DNA of 64,000 bases from contig NZ_SLYP02000001.1 of assembly GCF_004341505.2 (NCBI RefSeq), positions 1,065,001 through 1,129,000 of the forward strand, written 5' to 3'. The position numbers and the translations under genes are program-made. This DNA is from Sphingomonas sp. JUb134 (lineage in GTDB: Bacteria > Pseudomonadota > Alphaproteobacteria > Sphingomonadales > Sphingomonadaceae). Under the pieces are notes generated by a model. It was given only the letters and a program-made list of their open reading frames with translations, was not told where the DNA came from and did no database searches. Shown here one piece after another: positions 30,492 to 39,241 of this stretch (position 1 is the stretch's first letter; the number at the start of each line of letters is the position of its first letter).

Positions 30492-32710
30492 GCGACAGCA
30501 CCACGCTCAAGATGGACGTGCCCGTCCCCGCCAGCCTGCTCGATATCGGCACGCAGGGGCTGATCGGCCGGCCGCTCAACCGCATCGACGGGCCCCTGAA
30601 GGTCGCCGGACGGGCGACCTATTCGGCGGAATATGCGCTGCCGGACCTGGCGTACGGTTATCTGGTGCAGGCGAAAGCCGGACGTGCCCGCGTCACCGGC
30701 ATCGACACGGCCGCGGCGCTGGCGATGCCGGGGGTGCTCGATGTGGTGGTCGACCTCGACACCTTCATCCGCAACCCGCAGCAGGGCGGCTCCAACAAGG
30801 CGCCGACGCAGGGCGTCGAGGAAATCCACTATTTCGGCCAGGTGGTCGCGATCGTCGTCGCCGAGACTTTCGAACAGGCGCGAGATGCCGCCGCTCGCGT
30901 GCACGTGGCCGTGGAGGACAAGCCGGGGCTGTTCGAATTCGACAGTCGCCTGCACGAGGCGCACAAGCCCAAGGGCGGATCGACCGAGCCGCATGTCGCG
31001 ACCGGTGACCCGGACACGGCGCTGGCGCAGGCACCGGTGGTGCTCGACGCCGTCTGGACCACACCCAGCCAGAACAGCGCCGCGATGGAGCCGCATGCCT
31101 CGACGGCGGTGTGGGAAGGGGATGCGCTGACGGTCTATGGCTCCTACCAGATGCCCGCCTCCGACAAGCAGCAGCTTGCGCAGGCCTTGGGGATGAAGCC
31201 GAAGAAGGTCCGCATCATCTCGGCCTATGTGGGCGGCGGCTTCGGCTCCAAGCTCGGTATCGCGCCGGAGGTGGTCGCAGCGGCGCTTGCGGCCCGCAAG
31301 CTCGGCCGGCCGGTGAAGACGGTGATGAGCCGCCAGCAGGTGTTCGACGCTACCGTCCGCCGCTCCAACACGCACCAGCGGATACGGCTCGGCGCCGGCG
31401 CGGACGGGCGACTGACGACGGTCGTGCACGAGACCGTGTCGAGCAACATCGAGGGGGAGGAATATTTCGAGCCCGCCGGTGTCTCGACCCACTTCCTCTA
31501 CGCCGGCGAAAACCGCCGCATCACCCACGACCTGTTGCCGATGGACTGGCTGCTGTCGGGCTCGATGCGCGCGCCCGGAGAGGCGGCGGGGATGCTCGCG
31601 CTCGAAGCCGCGATGGACGAGCTTGCGGAAAAGCTGGGCATCGACCCGGTCGAGCTGCGCAAGATCAACGATCCCGAGCAGGATCCGCTGAAGGGCGTTC
31701 CCTTCTCCACCCGCCAGCTGACGCGCTGTCTGGACGAGGGTGCCGCGGCGTTCGGCTGGAAGGATCGCGATCCGACACCGGGCGCTCGGCGCGAGGGTGA
31801 ATGGCTGATCGGCCACGGCATGGCCGCGTCCGCGCGTTCCAACCAGCTGCAGGAATCGCAGGCGCGGGTTTCGATCGGGGCAGACGGTCGTGCGACGGTC
31901 GAAACCGACATGACCGACATCGGCACCGGTACCTACACGATCCTCGCGCAGATCACCGGCGAGCTGCTGGGGCTCCGGCCCGAGTGGATCGACGTGCGGC
32001 TGGGGGATACGGACACGCCGCCGGGTGCGGGTTCGGGCGGCTCCTGGGGCGCCAGCAGCAGCGGATCGTCCGTCTATCTCGCGTGCGAGGCGCTCCGCGC
32101 AAAGATCGCCGCGGCCATGGGCTGCACCGAGGAGGAACTCACGCTCAAGGACGGGCGGGCAATCGCGCAGAACCGCAGCGTTCCGCTTTCCTCGCTGGTG
32201 GGGGAAGGGCTCTCTGCCGAGGGCACCATCAAGCCGGGCAAGCTGGAGGAGGAGCGGCGCCAGGCCTCCTACGGCGCGCACTTCTGCGAGGTGCGGGTGA
32301 ACGCCGTCACCGGCGAGGTGCGCGTGAAGCGCTTCGTCTCAACCTTTGCCGCCGGGCGGATCCTCAACGAAAAGACCGCGCGATCGCAGTGCATCGGCGG
32401 CATCGTGTTCGGCATCGGCGCGGCGCTGACGGAAGAAGTGGTGCACGATCCGCGCTCGGGACGGGTCGTGAACCACGACCTCGCCGAATATCACGTGCCG
32501 GTGAATGCCGACATCCCGCACATCGAGGTGCATTTCCTTCCCGAGCGCGACCAGTTCGCCAACCCGCTCCAGTCGAAGGGGTTGGGCGAGCTCGGCATCT
32601 CGGGCGCGGGCGCGGCCGTCGCCAATGCGATCTACAACGCGACCGGTGTGCGGATCCGTGACTATCCGCTGACGCTCGACAAGCTGCTGCCCGGACTGCC
32701 GGCCGTATGA
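30488..32710 (+). CDS. paoC: Aldehyde oxidase molybdenum-cofactor subunit
   Basis: Catalytic subunit, 740 aa. Contains the a/b hammerhead domain ([19 protein letters not shown]), Mo-pterin loops [13 protein letters not shown] and [16 protein letters not shown], and the C-terminal [20 protein letters not shown] with the catalytic Glu in GELG, as in PaoC. Oxidises aldehydes (aromatic aldehydes in E. coli) to carboxylic acids; the true substrate here is unknown. The start ATG overlaps the paoB stop. Confidence 0.94.
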   Translation: MSDSTTLKMDVPVPASLLDIGTQGLIGRPLNRIDGPLKVAGRATYSAEYALPDLAYGYLVQAKAGRARVTGIDTAAALAMPGVLDVVVDLDTFIRNPQQGGSNKAPTQGVEEIHYFGQVVAIVVAETFEQARDAAARVHVAVEDKPGLFEFDSRLHEAHKPKGGSTEPHVATGDPDTALAQAPVVLDAVWTTPSQNSAAMEPHASTAVWEGDALTVYGSYQMPASDKQQLAQALGMKPKKVRIISAYVGGGFGSKLGIAPEVVAAALAARKLGRPVKTVMSRQQVFDATVRRSNTHQRIRLGAGADGRLTTVVHETVSSNIEGEEYFEPAGVSTHFLYAGENRRITHDLLPMDWLLSGSMRAPGEAAGMLALEAAMDELAEKLGIDPVELRKINDPEQDPLKGVPFSTRQLTRCLDEGAAAFGWKDRDPTPGARREGEWLIGHGMAASARSNQLQESQARVSIGADGRATVETDMTDIGTGTYTILAQITGELLGLRPEWIDVRLGDTDTPPGAGSGGSWGASSSGSSVYLACEALRAKIAAAMGCTEEELTLKDGRAIAQNRSVPLSSLVGEGLSAEGTIKPGKLEEERRQASYGAHFCEVRVNAVTGEVRVKRFVSTFAAGRILNEKTARSQCIGGIVFGIGAALTEEVVHDPRSGRVVNHDLAEYHVPVNADIPHIEVHFLPERDQFANPLQSKGLGELGISGAGAAVANAIYNATGVRIRDYPLTLDKLLPGLPAV

Positions 32711-32755
32711 GCCGCAACGGTTGCTGCGGCGCTGCGGATCTGCGAGCGGGTGCCG

Positions 32756-33679
32756 ATGGCCGATAACGACAGCGTCCTTTCCGCCGCGCGCGCCTGGCAG
32801 GGCGAGCCGCTCGCCATCGCCACGGTGATCTCGACCTGGGGATCGGCGCCGCGCCCGCGCGGGAGCCATATGCTGGTCCACGCCGATGGCCGGTTCGAAG
32901 GCTCGGTGTCGGGCGGGTGCGTGGAGAGCGATATCCTCGCCACCGCCGCCGAGGTGATCGCCGGCGCGCCGTTCCAGCGCAAGCGCTACGGCGTGGCCGA
33001 TGCGGCTGCCTGGGAAGTCGGGCTGCCCTGCGGCGGCGAGATCGAGGTGATCGTCCAGCCGGTCTCCGCCACGGGCTTCGATCCCGAACTGTTCGACCGC
33101 ATCGCCGAGCTGCGTGCCGACGGCCAGGCGCTGACGGTCGAGACGGATCTGGAGACGGGCCATAGTACGCTCCGCGACGAAGGCTCGGCCGAAGTCTTCC
33201 GCAACCGCTATGATCCGCCGCGACGGCTGCTGATCGTCGGTGCGGTGCAGATCGCCCAATCGCTCGCGGCGCTCGCCACGACGCTGGGGATCGCCACGGT
33301 GGTGATCGACCCTCGGGCGCGCTTTCTTACCGAAGAGCGCTTCCCCGGGGTGGTGCTCGACGATCGCTGGCCCGACGAGGCGATCGAAGCGCTGCGCCCC
33401 GATCCCGCCACCGCGGTGGTCACGCTCAGCCATGACATCAAGATCGACGATCCCGCACTGATCGCCGCGCTTGCGAGCCCCGCGGCCTATGTCGGCGCGC
33501 TGGGATCGAAGCGCAGCCATGCCGCGCGGCTGGAGCGGCTGGCCGCGGCCGGCGTGTCCGCCGATGCGCTGGCGCGGATCGACGGCCCGGTCGGGCTCTC
33601 GATCGGCGCGATCGGGCCTGCGGAGATCGCGCTGTCGATCGCCGCGGCGATGGTCCAGGCCTTTCATGCTCCGCGCTGA
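32756..33679 (+). CDS. XdhC/PaoD-type molybdenum cofactor insertion protein
   Basis: 307 aa. N-terminal XdhC_CoxI domain with ATVISTWGSAPRPRGSHMLV and SVSGGCVESDI, and a C-terminal Rossmann domain (RRLLIVGAVQIAQSLAALA) ending YVGALGSKRSHAARLERL. Such proteins bind Mo cofactor, protect it and hand it to the apo-hydroxylase. Starts 45 bp after paoC at ATG 32756 (GTG 32750 possible); the Shine-Dalgarno is weak. Overlaps the next gene by 14 nt. Confidence 0.92.
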   Translation: MADNDSVLSAARAWQGEPLAIATVISTWGSAPRPRGSHMLVHADGRFEGSVSGGCVESDILATAAEVIAGAPFQRKRYGVADAAAWEVGLPCGGEIEVIVQPVSATGFDPELFDRIAELRADGQALTVETDLETGHSTLRDEGSAEVFRNRYDPPRRLLIVGAVQIAQSLAALATTLGIATVVIDPRARFLTEERFPGVVLDDRWPDEAIEALRPDPATAVVTLSHDIKIDDPALIAALASPAAYVGALGSKRSHAARLERLAAAGVSADALARIDGPVGLSIGAIGPAEIALSIAAAMVQAFHAPR

Positions 33680-34283
33680 AGACACTGCGCTGGTGCTGCT
33701 CGCGGCCGGCCGCTCGCGCCGGTTCGGCGACGTGGACAAGCTCACCGAGCCCTTCCTCGACCAGCCGCTCGCCTATCATGTGGTGACGGCGCTGGAGGCG
33801 GTGCCGTTCCGCTGCCGGATCGCGGTGGTCTGCCAGACCAGCCTGGACTTCGCATCGCGTGGCTACACCGTGGTCGAGAACCCGGAGGCCGCGGATGGCC
33901 AGGCCGGATCGCTACGGCTGGGCGTGCAGGCGGCGATCGACCAGGGAGCGTCCGCGGTGCTGATCGCGCTTGCCGACATGCCGCGGGTGACTGCCACGCA
34001 CATCTATCGGCTCCTCGACTATGCAGAGGGGCCGGATGCCGTGATCGCGTCCAGCAACGGCGTTCACCCGACGCCCCCGGCGCTGTTCGGGGCCGCGCAC
34101 TTCCCCGACCTGCTGCGTTGCTGCGGGGACGAGGGCGCCCGCGCCCTGGTGCGTGGCGGGCACCATGTGATCACGCGCGCGGACGAGTTGATCGACATCG
34201 ACACGCCCGAAGACTTGGCGGCGCTGCGCGCTGCCTATGAGGTCAAGACGGTCATTCGTGCCGGAGCGCGTCGATCGGATTGA
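33666..34283 (+). CDS. mocA: MobA/MocA-like nucleotidyltransferase
   Basis: 205 aa, NTP-transferase fold: LVLLAAGRSRRFGDVDKLTE (nucleotide-binding loop plus Lys), IALADMPRVTATHIYRLL (metal-binding Asp), and IDIDTPEDLAAL. MocA transfers CMP to Mo-molybdopterin to form the cytosine dinucleotide cofactor used by PaoABC-type enzymes, which fits this operon better than GMP-forming MobA. The start codon lies inside the xdhC end. The last 32 nt overlap the convergent efflux permease. Confidence 0.88.
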   Translation: MLRAEDTALVLLAAGRSRRFGDVDKLTEPFLDQPLAYHVVTALEAVPFRCRIAVVCQTSLDFASRGYTVVENPEAADGQAGSLRLGVQAAIDQGASAVLIALADMPRVTATHIYRLLDYAEGPDAVIASSNGVHPTPPALFGAAHFPDLLRCCGDEGARALVRGGHHVITRADELIDIDTPEDLAALRAAYEVKTVIRAGARRSD

Positions 34284-35460
34284 GCCCCGCGGCCCGCCGC
34301 GCCGGGAAATAGCCGAACACCACGCCGATCAGCGCTGCGATCGCAAAGGCGATGAGGTTGATCTGCGGTTCGAACAAATAGGGGACCTGCATCACCGGGG
34401 CGAGGGCGAGCACCGCCAGCTGCGCGATCACCAGCCCGACGACACCCCCCAGGCAGGACAGCGCGATCGCCTCCACCAGGAACTGCATCAGCACCTCGCG
34501 CGCGACCGCCCCAATCGCCAGGCGGATGCCGATCTCCCGCGTGCGCTCGGTTACGGAGACCAGCATGATGTTCATGATGCCGATCCCGCCCACGACCAGG
34601 CTGATCGCGGCGACGGCGGTGACGATGCCGGTAAGCAGGGTCGTCGTGCCGGTCAGCGTGGCGGAGATCTGCGCGGTGTCGAAGATGTTGAAGTCATCCT
34701 CCTTGCCGCCGCTGATGTTCCGGCGCTCACGCAGCAGGTCGCTGATCGACGCCTGCACCGTGCTGCTTTCATAGGCGGCATCGACGCCTACCAGTAGCAG
34801 CCGGATGTCGCGGCTGCCGGTGAAGCGGCGCTGCACCGTCTTGATCGGCATGATGACCACGTCGTCCTGGTCGCCGCCAAAGCCTGCCTGGCCGCGCGTC
34901 GAAAGCGTTCCGATCACGTCGCACGAGACATTGCCGATGCGGAACCGGTGGCCGACCGCTTCGCCGCCCCGGAACAGGTTCTGCCGAACCGTGTTGCCGA
35001 TAATGCAGACCGCCTTGCCCGCCTGTTCCTCGGCCGGCTGGAAGGTCCGGCCGGAGGTAAGCGGCCAGGGCTGCACACGGAAATAGTCGTTGGTGGTGCC
35101 GTTGATCGTGGTCGACCAGTTGGCACCGTTGTAGATCGCCGTGGCGGTCGACTGGGCCTGGGGCGCAACCGCGTTGACGCCCGCGACCTGCTCGCGGATC
35201 GCCTCGACGTCCGCTTCCTTGAAGTCGGGCGGGCGAGGGCCGCCGCCGCCGCGTCCGAAGCCCTGGCCCGGGCGGATCTGAAGAATGTTGGTGCCGAGTG
35301 CAGCGATCTGGGACTGCACGGCCGAGGTGGTCGCCTTGCCCAGCGTCACCATGGTGACCACCGCAGCGACGCCGATGATGATGCCCAGTGTCGTCAGGAA
35401 CGATCGCAGCTTGTGGCGCAGGATCGAACGAACGGCGAGCAGGATGGTGGTACCCAGCAT
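34252..35460 (-). CDS. MacB-type ABC transporter permease
   Basis: 402-aa permease with an N-terminal transmembrane helix (LAVRSILRHKLRSFLTTLGI), a large periplasmic MacB-PCD domain, and a C-terminal FtsX domain of three helices (ISLVVGGIGIMNIMLVSVTE and following). It ends ARRAAGLNPIDALRHE as in the family. In E. coli MacB the ATPase is fused; here it is separate. The start overlaps the ATPase stop (TGATG). Exports small molecules or envelope stress products together with the adaptor and outer-membrane factor. Confidence 0.93.
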   Translation of the reverse strand: MLGTTILLAVRSILRHKLRSFLTTLGIIIGVAAVVTMVTLGKATTSAVQSQIAALGTNILQIRPGQGFGRGGGGPRPPDFKEADVEAIREQVAGVNAVAPQAQSTATAIYNGANWSTTINGTTNDYFRVQPWPLTSGRTFQPAEEQAGKAVCIIGNTVRQNLFRGGEAVGHRFRIGNVSCDVIGTLSTRGQAGFGGDQDDVVIMPIKTVQRRFTGSRDIRLLLVGVDAAYESSTVQASISDLLRERRNISGGKEDDFNIFDTAQISATLTGTTTLLTGIVTAVAAISLVVGGIGIMNIMLVSVTERTREIGIRLAIGAVAREVLMQFLVEAIALSCLGGVVGLVIAQLAVLALAPVMQVPYLFEPQINLIAFAIAALIGVVFGYFPARRAAGLNPIDALRHE

Positions 35461-36185
35461 CAGTCGACCGTCTCGCCCTGGTGATGATTATGGTCGACGC
35501 GCTCGACCAGCCCGTCCTTGAAGTGGATGACGGTGCGTGCGAACGCGGCCATGTCCGGTTCGTGCGTGACCATCAGGACGGTGATGCCGCTCTGTGCGTT
35601 CAGTTCGCTGAGCAGCTTCATGATCTCGACGGATCGTTCGGAATCGAGATTGCCGGTCGGCTCGTCGGCAAGCAGCACGTCGGGCTGCGTCACGATCGCC
35701 CGGGCGATGGCGACGCGCTGCTGCTGGCCGCCTGAAAGCTCGGCCGGGGTGTGGTCCCACCATTGCTCGAGCCCGACCTTGGCCAGCGCCGCCATCGCCG
35801 CCTCACGACGCTGGGCCTTGGCGTCGCCGCGGTAGAGCAAGGGCAGTTCGACGTTCTCCAGCGCGCTGGTGCGGGCGAGCAGGTTGAACCCCTGGAACAC
35901 GAAGCCGAAATAGCGGCGCCGCAACAGCGCGCGCTCGTCGTTCCCGAGGGTCTCCACATGATGCCCGCGGAACTCGAACGTTCCACTCGAGGGGACGTCG
36001 AGGCAGCCGAGGATGTTCATGGTCGTCGATTTGCCCGAGCCGGAAGGCCCCATCACCGCCACGAAGTCGCCGGCAGCAATGTCCAGGTCGACGCCCTTCA
36101 GCGCCTGGAACTGGGTCGCCCCCTCACCATAGACCTTGGTGATGTTGCGCAGGCGGATGATCGGCGCGGCGGGGTCAGTGGCCAC
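35460..36185 (-). CDS. MacB/LolD-type ABC transporter ATP-binding protein
   Basis: 241-aa ATPase: Walker A GPSGSGKST, Q-loop FVFQGFNLLA, signature LSGGQQQRVAIARA, Walker B VLLADEPTGNLDS, H-loop VTHEP. It powers the partner permease by mechanotransmission rather than direct substrate pumping. The start codon is GTG 36185, 11 nt inside the end of the adaptor gene, so translation is likely coupled. Histidine-rich end (DHNHHQGE). Confidence 0.94.
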   Translation of the reverse strand: MATDPAAPIIRLRNITKVYGEGATQFQALKGVDLDIAAGDFVAVMGPSGSGKSTTMNILGCLDVPSSGTFEFRGHHVETLGNDERALLRRRYFGFVFQGFNLLARTSALENVELPLLYRGDAKAQRREAAMAALAKVGLEQWWDHTPAELSGGQQQRVAIARAIVTQPDVLLADEPTGNLDSERSVEIMKLLSELNAQSGITVLMVTHEPDMAAFARTVIHFKDGLVERVDHNHHQGETVD

Positions 36186-37584
36186 GCTGGCCTCCCCCGC
36201 CGCCGGTCCCGCGCTGCCCGCGCGACTGGCCGCCGTCTGCCGGCGCGGTCTGCCCGGCCGCGAGCTGGCCGGTGATGACCTTCATGCCCGGTCGCAGGCC
36301 GCCGCCCACCACTTCGGTAACCTGGCCGTTGGTGTTGCCCGTGGAGATCTGCACCGGCTGCGGCTTTCCGTCCTCGCCCAGGATGTAGACGGTCTGCTGA
36401 CCGCTCTTGGGGCGCGTCGCGCTCTTTTCCGCGCCGCTGCTGCGCCGCCGCGGTCCCGGCAGGAGCGCGCCGGTGATGCCGCCGCTGCCGCCGCCGCTGC
36501 CTGCCGTGGCGGTATCGGCTGCCGGCGTGAAGCGGAGCGCGGCATTCGGCACCAGCAGCACCTGAGGGCGCTCGACCGTGACGATCTCGGCCGTCGCGGT
36601 CATGCCGGGGCGCAGTCGCAGCTCCGGGTTCTCGACACTCAGCGTCGCCGCATAGGACACGACCTGGCCGGTGGTGCTGGTCGTCGTGGTGGAGGAGGAT
36701 GAGGTCGAGCTGGCCGTCAGGTTCGAACCCAGGTCGACCCGGGTGATGCGCGCCGGGAAGGTGGCGCCCGGGAAGGCGTCAACCGTAAAGTCCGCGCGCT
36801 GGCCCTCCTTCACCTGGCCCACGTCCGCCTCGTCGATCGCGACCTCGAGCTTCATCGAGGAGAGGTCCTCGGCAATCACGAACAGGGTGGGGGTATTGAA
36901 CGACGAGGCGACCGTCTGCCCCGGCTCGATCTGGCGGGCGAGTACCACGCCGTTCACAGGCGAGCGGATGACGGCGCGAGTGCGCTCGGTCTGGTTCGAG
37001 TTGAGCTGCGCGCGAGCGGAGACGACATTGGCCTCGGCCGCACGCACGGCGGCGACCGCACGGGCCGCGGCGGCGCGTGCCGTTTCCAGCTCCGTCTTGG
37101 CCGGAACCCGTCCGCCCGAAAGGCGGCTTACCTCTTCCAACCGGGCCAGCTGCGCCCGCGACTCCTGCTGGGTCGCCTTGGCCGTGGCCACGTCTGCCAG
37201 CCGGGCATTCAGCGCCGCCTGGCTCTGTCGGATCGAGTCGTCGAGCCGTTCGGGGTCGATCAGGGCGAGCGGCTGGCCGGCGGTCACACGGTCGTTGACG
37301 TCCACCGCCACCTCCGTGATCAGGCCCGAGAGTTCGGAACCGACCTCCACCTGATTGGTGGGGGCGAGCTTGCCGGTGGCGGAGACGGTCACGGTCAACG
37401 CGCCCCGGTTCACCGGCTCGGTCGCATAGGACACGCCGTCTGCACCGCGGAAGCAGCGCGACAGTGCGAAGATCAGCAGCAGCAGGACGACCGCGACGAC
37501 GACCCACTTCAATCGCTGCCGCCAGCGGGGCACCGGCTTGGCGCCCAGGAAGTCGTTGAGTTCGGTGGAGGTGGGGTCGGCCAT
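36175..37584 (-). CDS. MacA-like periplasmic adaptor (HlyD/RND family)
   Basis: 469 aa with one N-terminal membrane helix (WVVVAVVLLLLIFALSRCF), lipoyl half-motifs (LSGLITEVAVDVNDRVTAG and IRSPVNGVVLARQIEPGQTV), a long alpha-hairpin coiled coil between them, and a beta-barrel domain. A serine/threonine-rich insertion (ASSTSSSSTTTTSTTG) sits in the barrel and a glycine-rich tail ends it; both are unusual low-complexity additions. Bridges the inner-membrane transporter and the outer-membrane channel. Overlaps the OMF stop by 1 nt. Confidence 0.92.
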   Translation of the reverse strand: MADPTSTELNDFLGAKPVPRWRQRLKWVVVAVVLLLLIFALSRCFRGADGVSYATEPVNRGALTVTVSATGKLAPTNQVEVGSELSGLITEVAVDVNDRVTAGQPLALIDPERLDDSIRQSQAALNARLADVATAKATQQESRAQLARLEEVSRLSGGRVPAKTELETARAAAARAVAAVRAAEANVVSARAQLNSNQTERTRAVIRSPVNGVVLARQIEPGQTVASSFNTPTLFVIAEDLSSMKLEVAIDEADVGQVKEGQRADFTVDAFPGATFPARITRVDLGSNLTASSTSSSSTTTTSTTGQVVSYAATLSVENPELRLRPGMTATAEIVTVERPQVLLVPNAALRFTPAADTATAGSGGGSGGITGALLPGPRRRSSGAEKSATRPKSGQQTVYILGEDGKPQPVQISTGNTNGQVTEVVGGGLRPGMKVITGQLAAGQTAPADGGQSRGQRGTGGGGGQRGH

Positions 37585-39104
37585 CAGCGATCCTGCGGGG
37601 TCTGTTCGGGCGGGGCGACGGCGGGGAAGCTGCCGGTGATGCGGGGAGTGTCACGGGTGTCGCCGCTGGGAATGGCGGCGGCCTCCCAGCCGCCCCCCAG
37701 GGCGGTGAAGAGCTGGACAAGCGCGCTCGCCTGGTCGGCCTGCGCCTGGACGAGGCCGTTGCTCGCCGAAAGCAGCGAGGCTTCGGCCTGATTCAAGGTC
37801 GTGAAGTCGGTCAGGCCCGCACGATATTGGCTGCGCGAGAGGATCGCGCTGTTGCGCGAGGCGTCCAGCGCCACCGCGAGTTCCCGGGCGCGGCGCTGCG
37901 CCGCGTCGAGCGCGACAATGGCGTTCTCCACGTCCTCCAGCGCCGTCAGTACCGCCGAGCGATAGGTGAGCAGCGCGCCTTCGGCCGCCGCTTCCTGCGA
38001 ACGGACCTGCGACCGCAGCCGCCCGCCGTTGAAGATCGTCTGGGTGAGTCCCGCAAACAGGCCGCCGCTGATCACGTCGGTAAGGTCGCTGAGGCTGGTG
38101 GCGTTGGTATCGATGCTGCCGCTGATCGCGAGCGCGGGATAGAGCTGTGCCCGCGCCACCCCGATCTGCGCCGTCGCGGCGGCCAGGTTGCGCTCCGCTG
38201 CCAACACGTCGGGGCGCTGCCGGAGCGTGTCGGCGGGGATGCCCACGCCGATCGGCGTCGCGGCGATCGGGATCGGGCGCGTGGCCGCCATCGCCTCCTT
38301 GAGCGCGCCGGGCGCGCGACCCGTCAGCACGGCAAGACGGGAAACCGCCGAATTGTAGTTCGCTTCGATCGTAGGGATGGTGGCCGCAGTCTGCGCCCGC
38401 TGGGCCCGCGCGGTCTCCTCGTCGAGCGAGGAGACGAGTCCTGCCTGTACGCGGAAGCCGGCGATCTCCAGATTGTCGTCCTGAAGCGCCAGCGAACTGC
38501 GGGCATTGGCAAGCTGCGCCTGAGCAAGCCGGGCGGTGACGTAGTTGCGGGCGATCTCCGCCTGCTGCGCGATCAGCACCGTCGCATAGTCGAAGCGGCT
38601 CGCCTCTTCGCTCGCGCGGCTGGCCTCGATCGTGCGGCCGACCCCACCGAACAGGTCGGCCTGATAGCTGGCGTCTGCGCCCAGCGTGAAGCTGCCGCCG
38701 GTGCCGCGACTGATGTTGGTGACGGTGCCGTCGGGAAGCGTGACCGCGGCATTTCCGCCGCGCACGTTGAAGTTGCGCGAATAGCCGGCAGATCCCGACA
38801 GGCTGGGCAGCAGGCTGGCGCGGGACTGCAGCAGGGATTCGCGTGCCTGTCGCAGGCGGATGACCGCCTGGGCTACGTCGAGGTTGGTGGCCGCCGTTTC
38901 CGCTACGAGTTGGTCCAGCAACGGGTCGTTGAAGCGTTCCCACCACCGCGCGAGATCCTCACCCCGGTTCTGGTCCGCTGCGACGGAGTAGCGATCGGGG
39001 ACGCCGAGCTCCGCGGAGGAAGCGGGCCGGTAATCCGGCCCCATCGCGCAGGCGGACAGGACGGCGGGAGCGGCGAGGAGAACGGAAAGACGCCGGATCG
39101 ACAT
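37584..39104 (-). CDS. NodT-family outer-membrane efflux lipoprotein
   Basis: 506 aa. The N-terminus RLSVLLAAPAVLSACAMGPDY has a lipobox (LSAC), so it is lipid-anchored. Two outer-membrane-efflux repeats form the TolC-like barrel and helices; WWERFNDPLLDQLVAETAATN is the usual NodT/OprM start. First gene of a four-gene efflux operon (channel, adaptor, ATPase, permease), all overlapping by 1-11 nt. The 137-bp upstream region must hold the promoter; no clear consensus was seen. Confidence 0.93.
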   Translation of the reverse strand: MSIRRLSVLLAAPAVLSACAMGPDYRPASSAELGVPDRYSVAADQNRGEDLARWWERFNDPLLDQLVAETAATNLDVAQAVIRLRQARESLLQSRASLLPSLSGSAGYSRNFNVRGGNAAVTLPDGTVTNISRGTGGSFTLGADASYQADLFGGVGRTIEASRASEEASRFDYATVLIAQQAEIARNYVTARLAQAQLANARSSLALQDDNLEIAGFRVQAGLVSSLDEETARAQRAQTAATIPTIEANYNSAVSRLAVLTGRAPGALKEAMAATRPIPIAATPIGVGIPADTLRQRPDVLAAERNLAAATAQIGVARAQLYPALAISGSIDTNATSLSDLTDVISGGLFAGLTQTIFNGGRLRSQVRSQEAAAEGALLTYRSAVLTALEDVENAIVALDAAQRRARELAVALDASRNSAILSRSQYRAGLTDFTTLNQAEASLLSASNGLVQAQADQASALVQLFTALGGGWEAAAIPSGDTRDTPRITGSFPAVAPPEQTPQDR

Positions 39105-39205
39105 GGGCGCGACAAGAGCCGCGTATGGCGGCTTCGTCCACTGTTTTCTTGTCGCGAATTGTAACGTCGATCCGGCCGTCTGCGTGTGGAAGGTCCCCTA
39201 GGGGT

Positions 39206-39236
39206 CGCCGGAGCGCTTGCTCGAAGCGCCCCGGCG
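39206..39236. terminator. Probable terminator hairpin of the POT transporter gene
   Basis: 13-nt arms CGCCGGAGCGCTT / AAGCGCCCCGGCG with one mismatch and a 5-nt loop, starting 6 bp beyond the transporter stop on the minus strand. No T-run, so termination may need a factor. Confidence 0.45.
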
Positions 39237-39241
39237 GCCGC

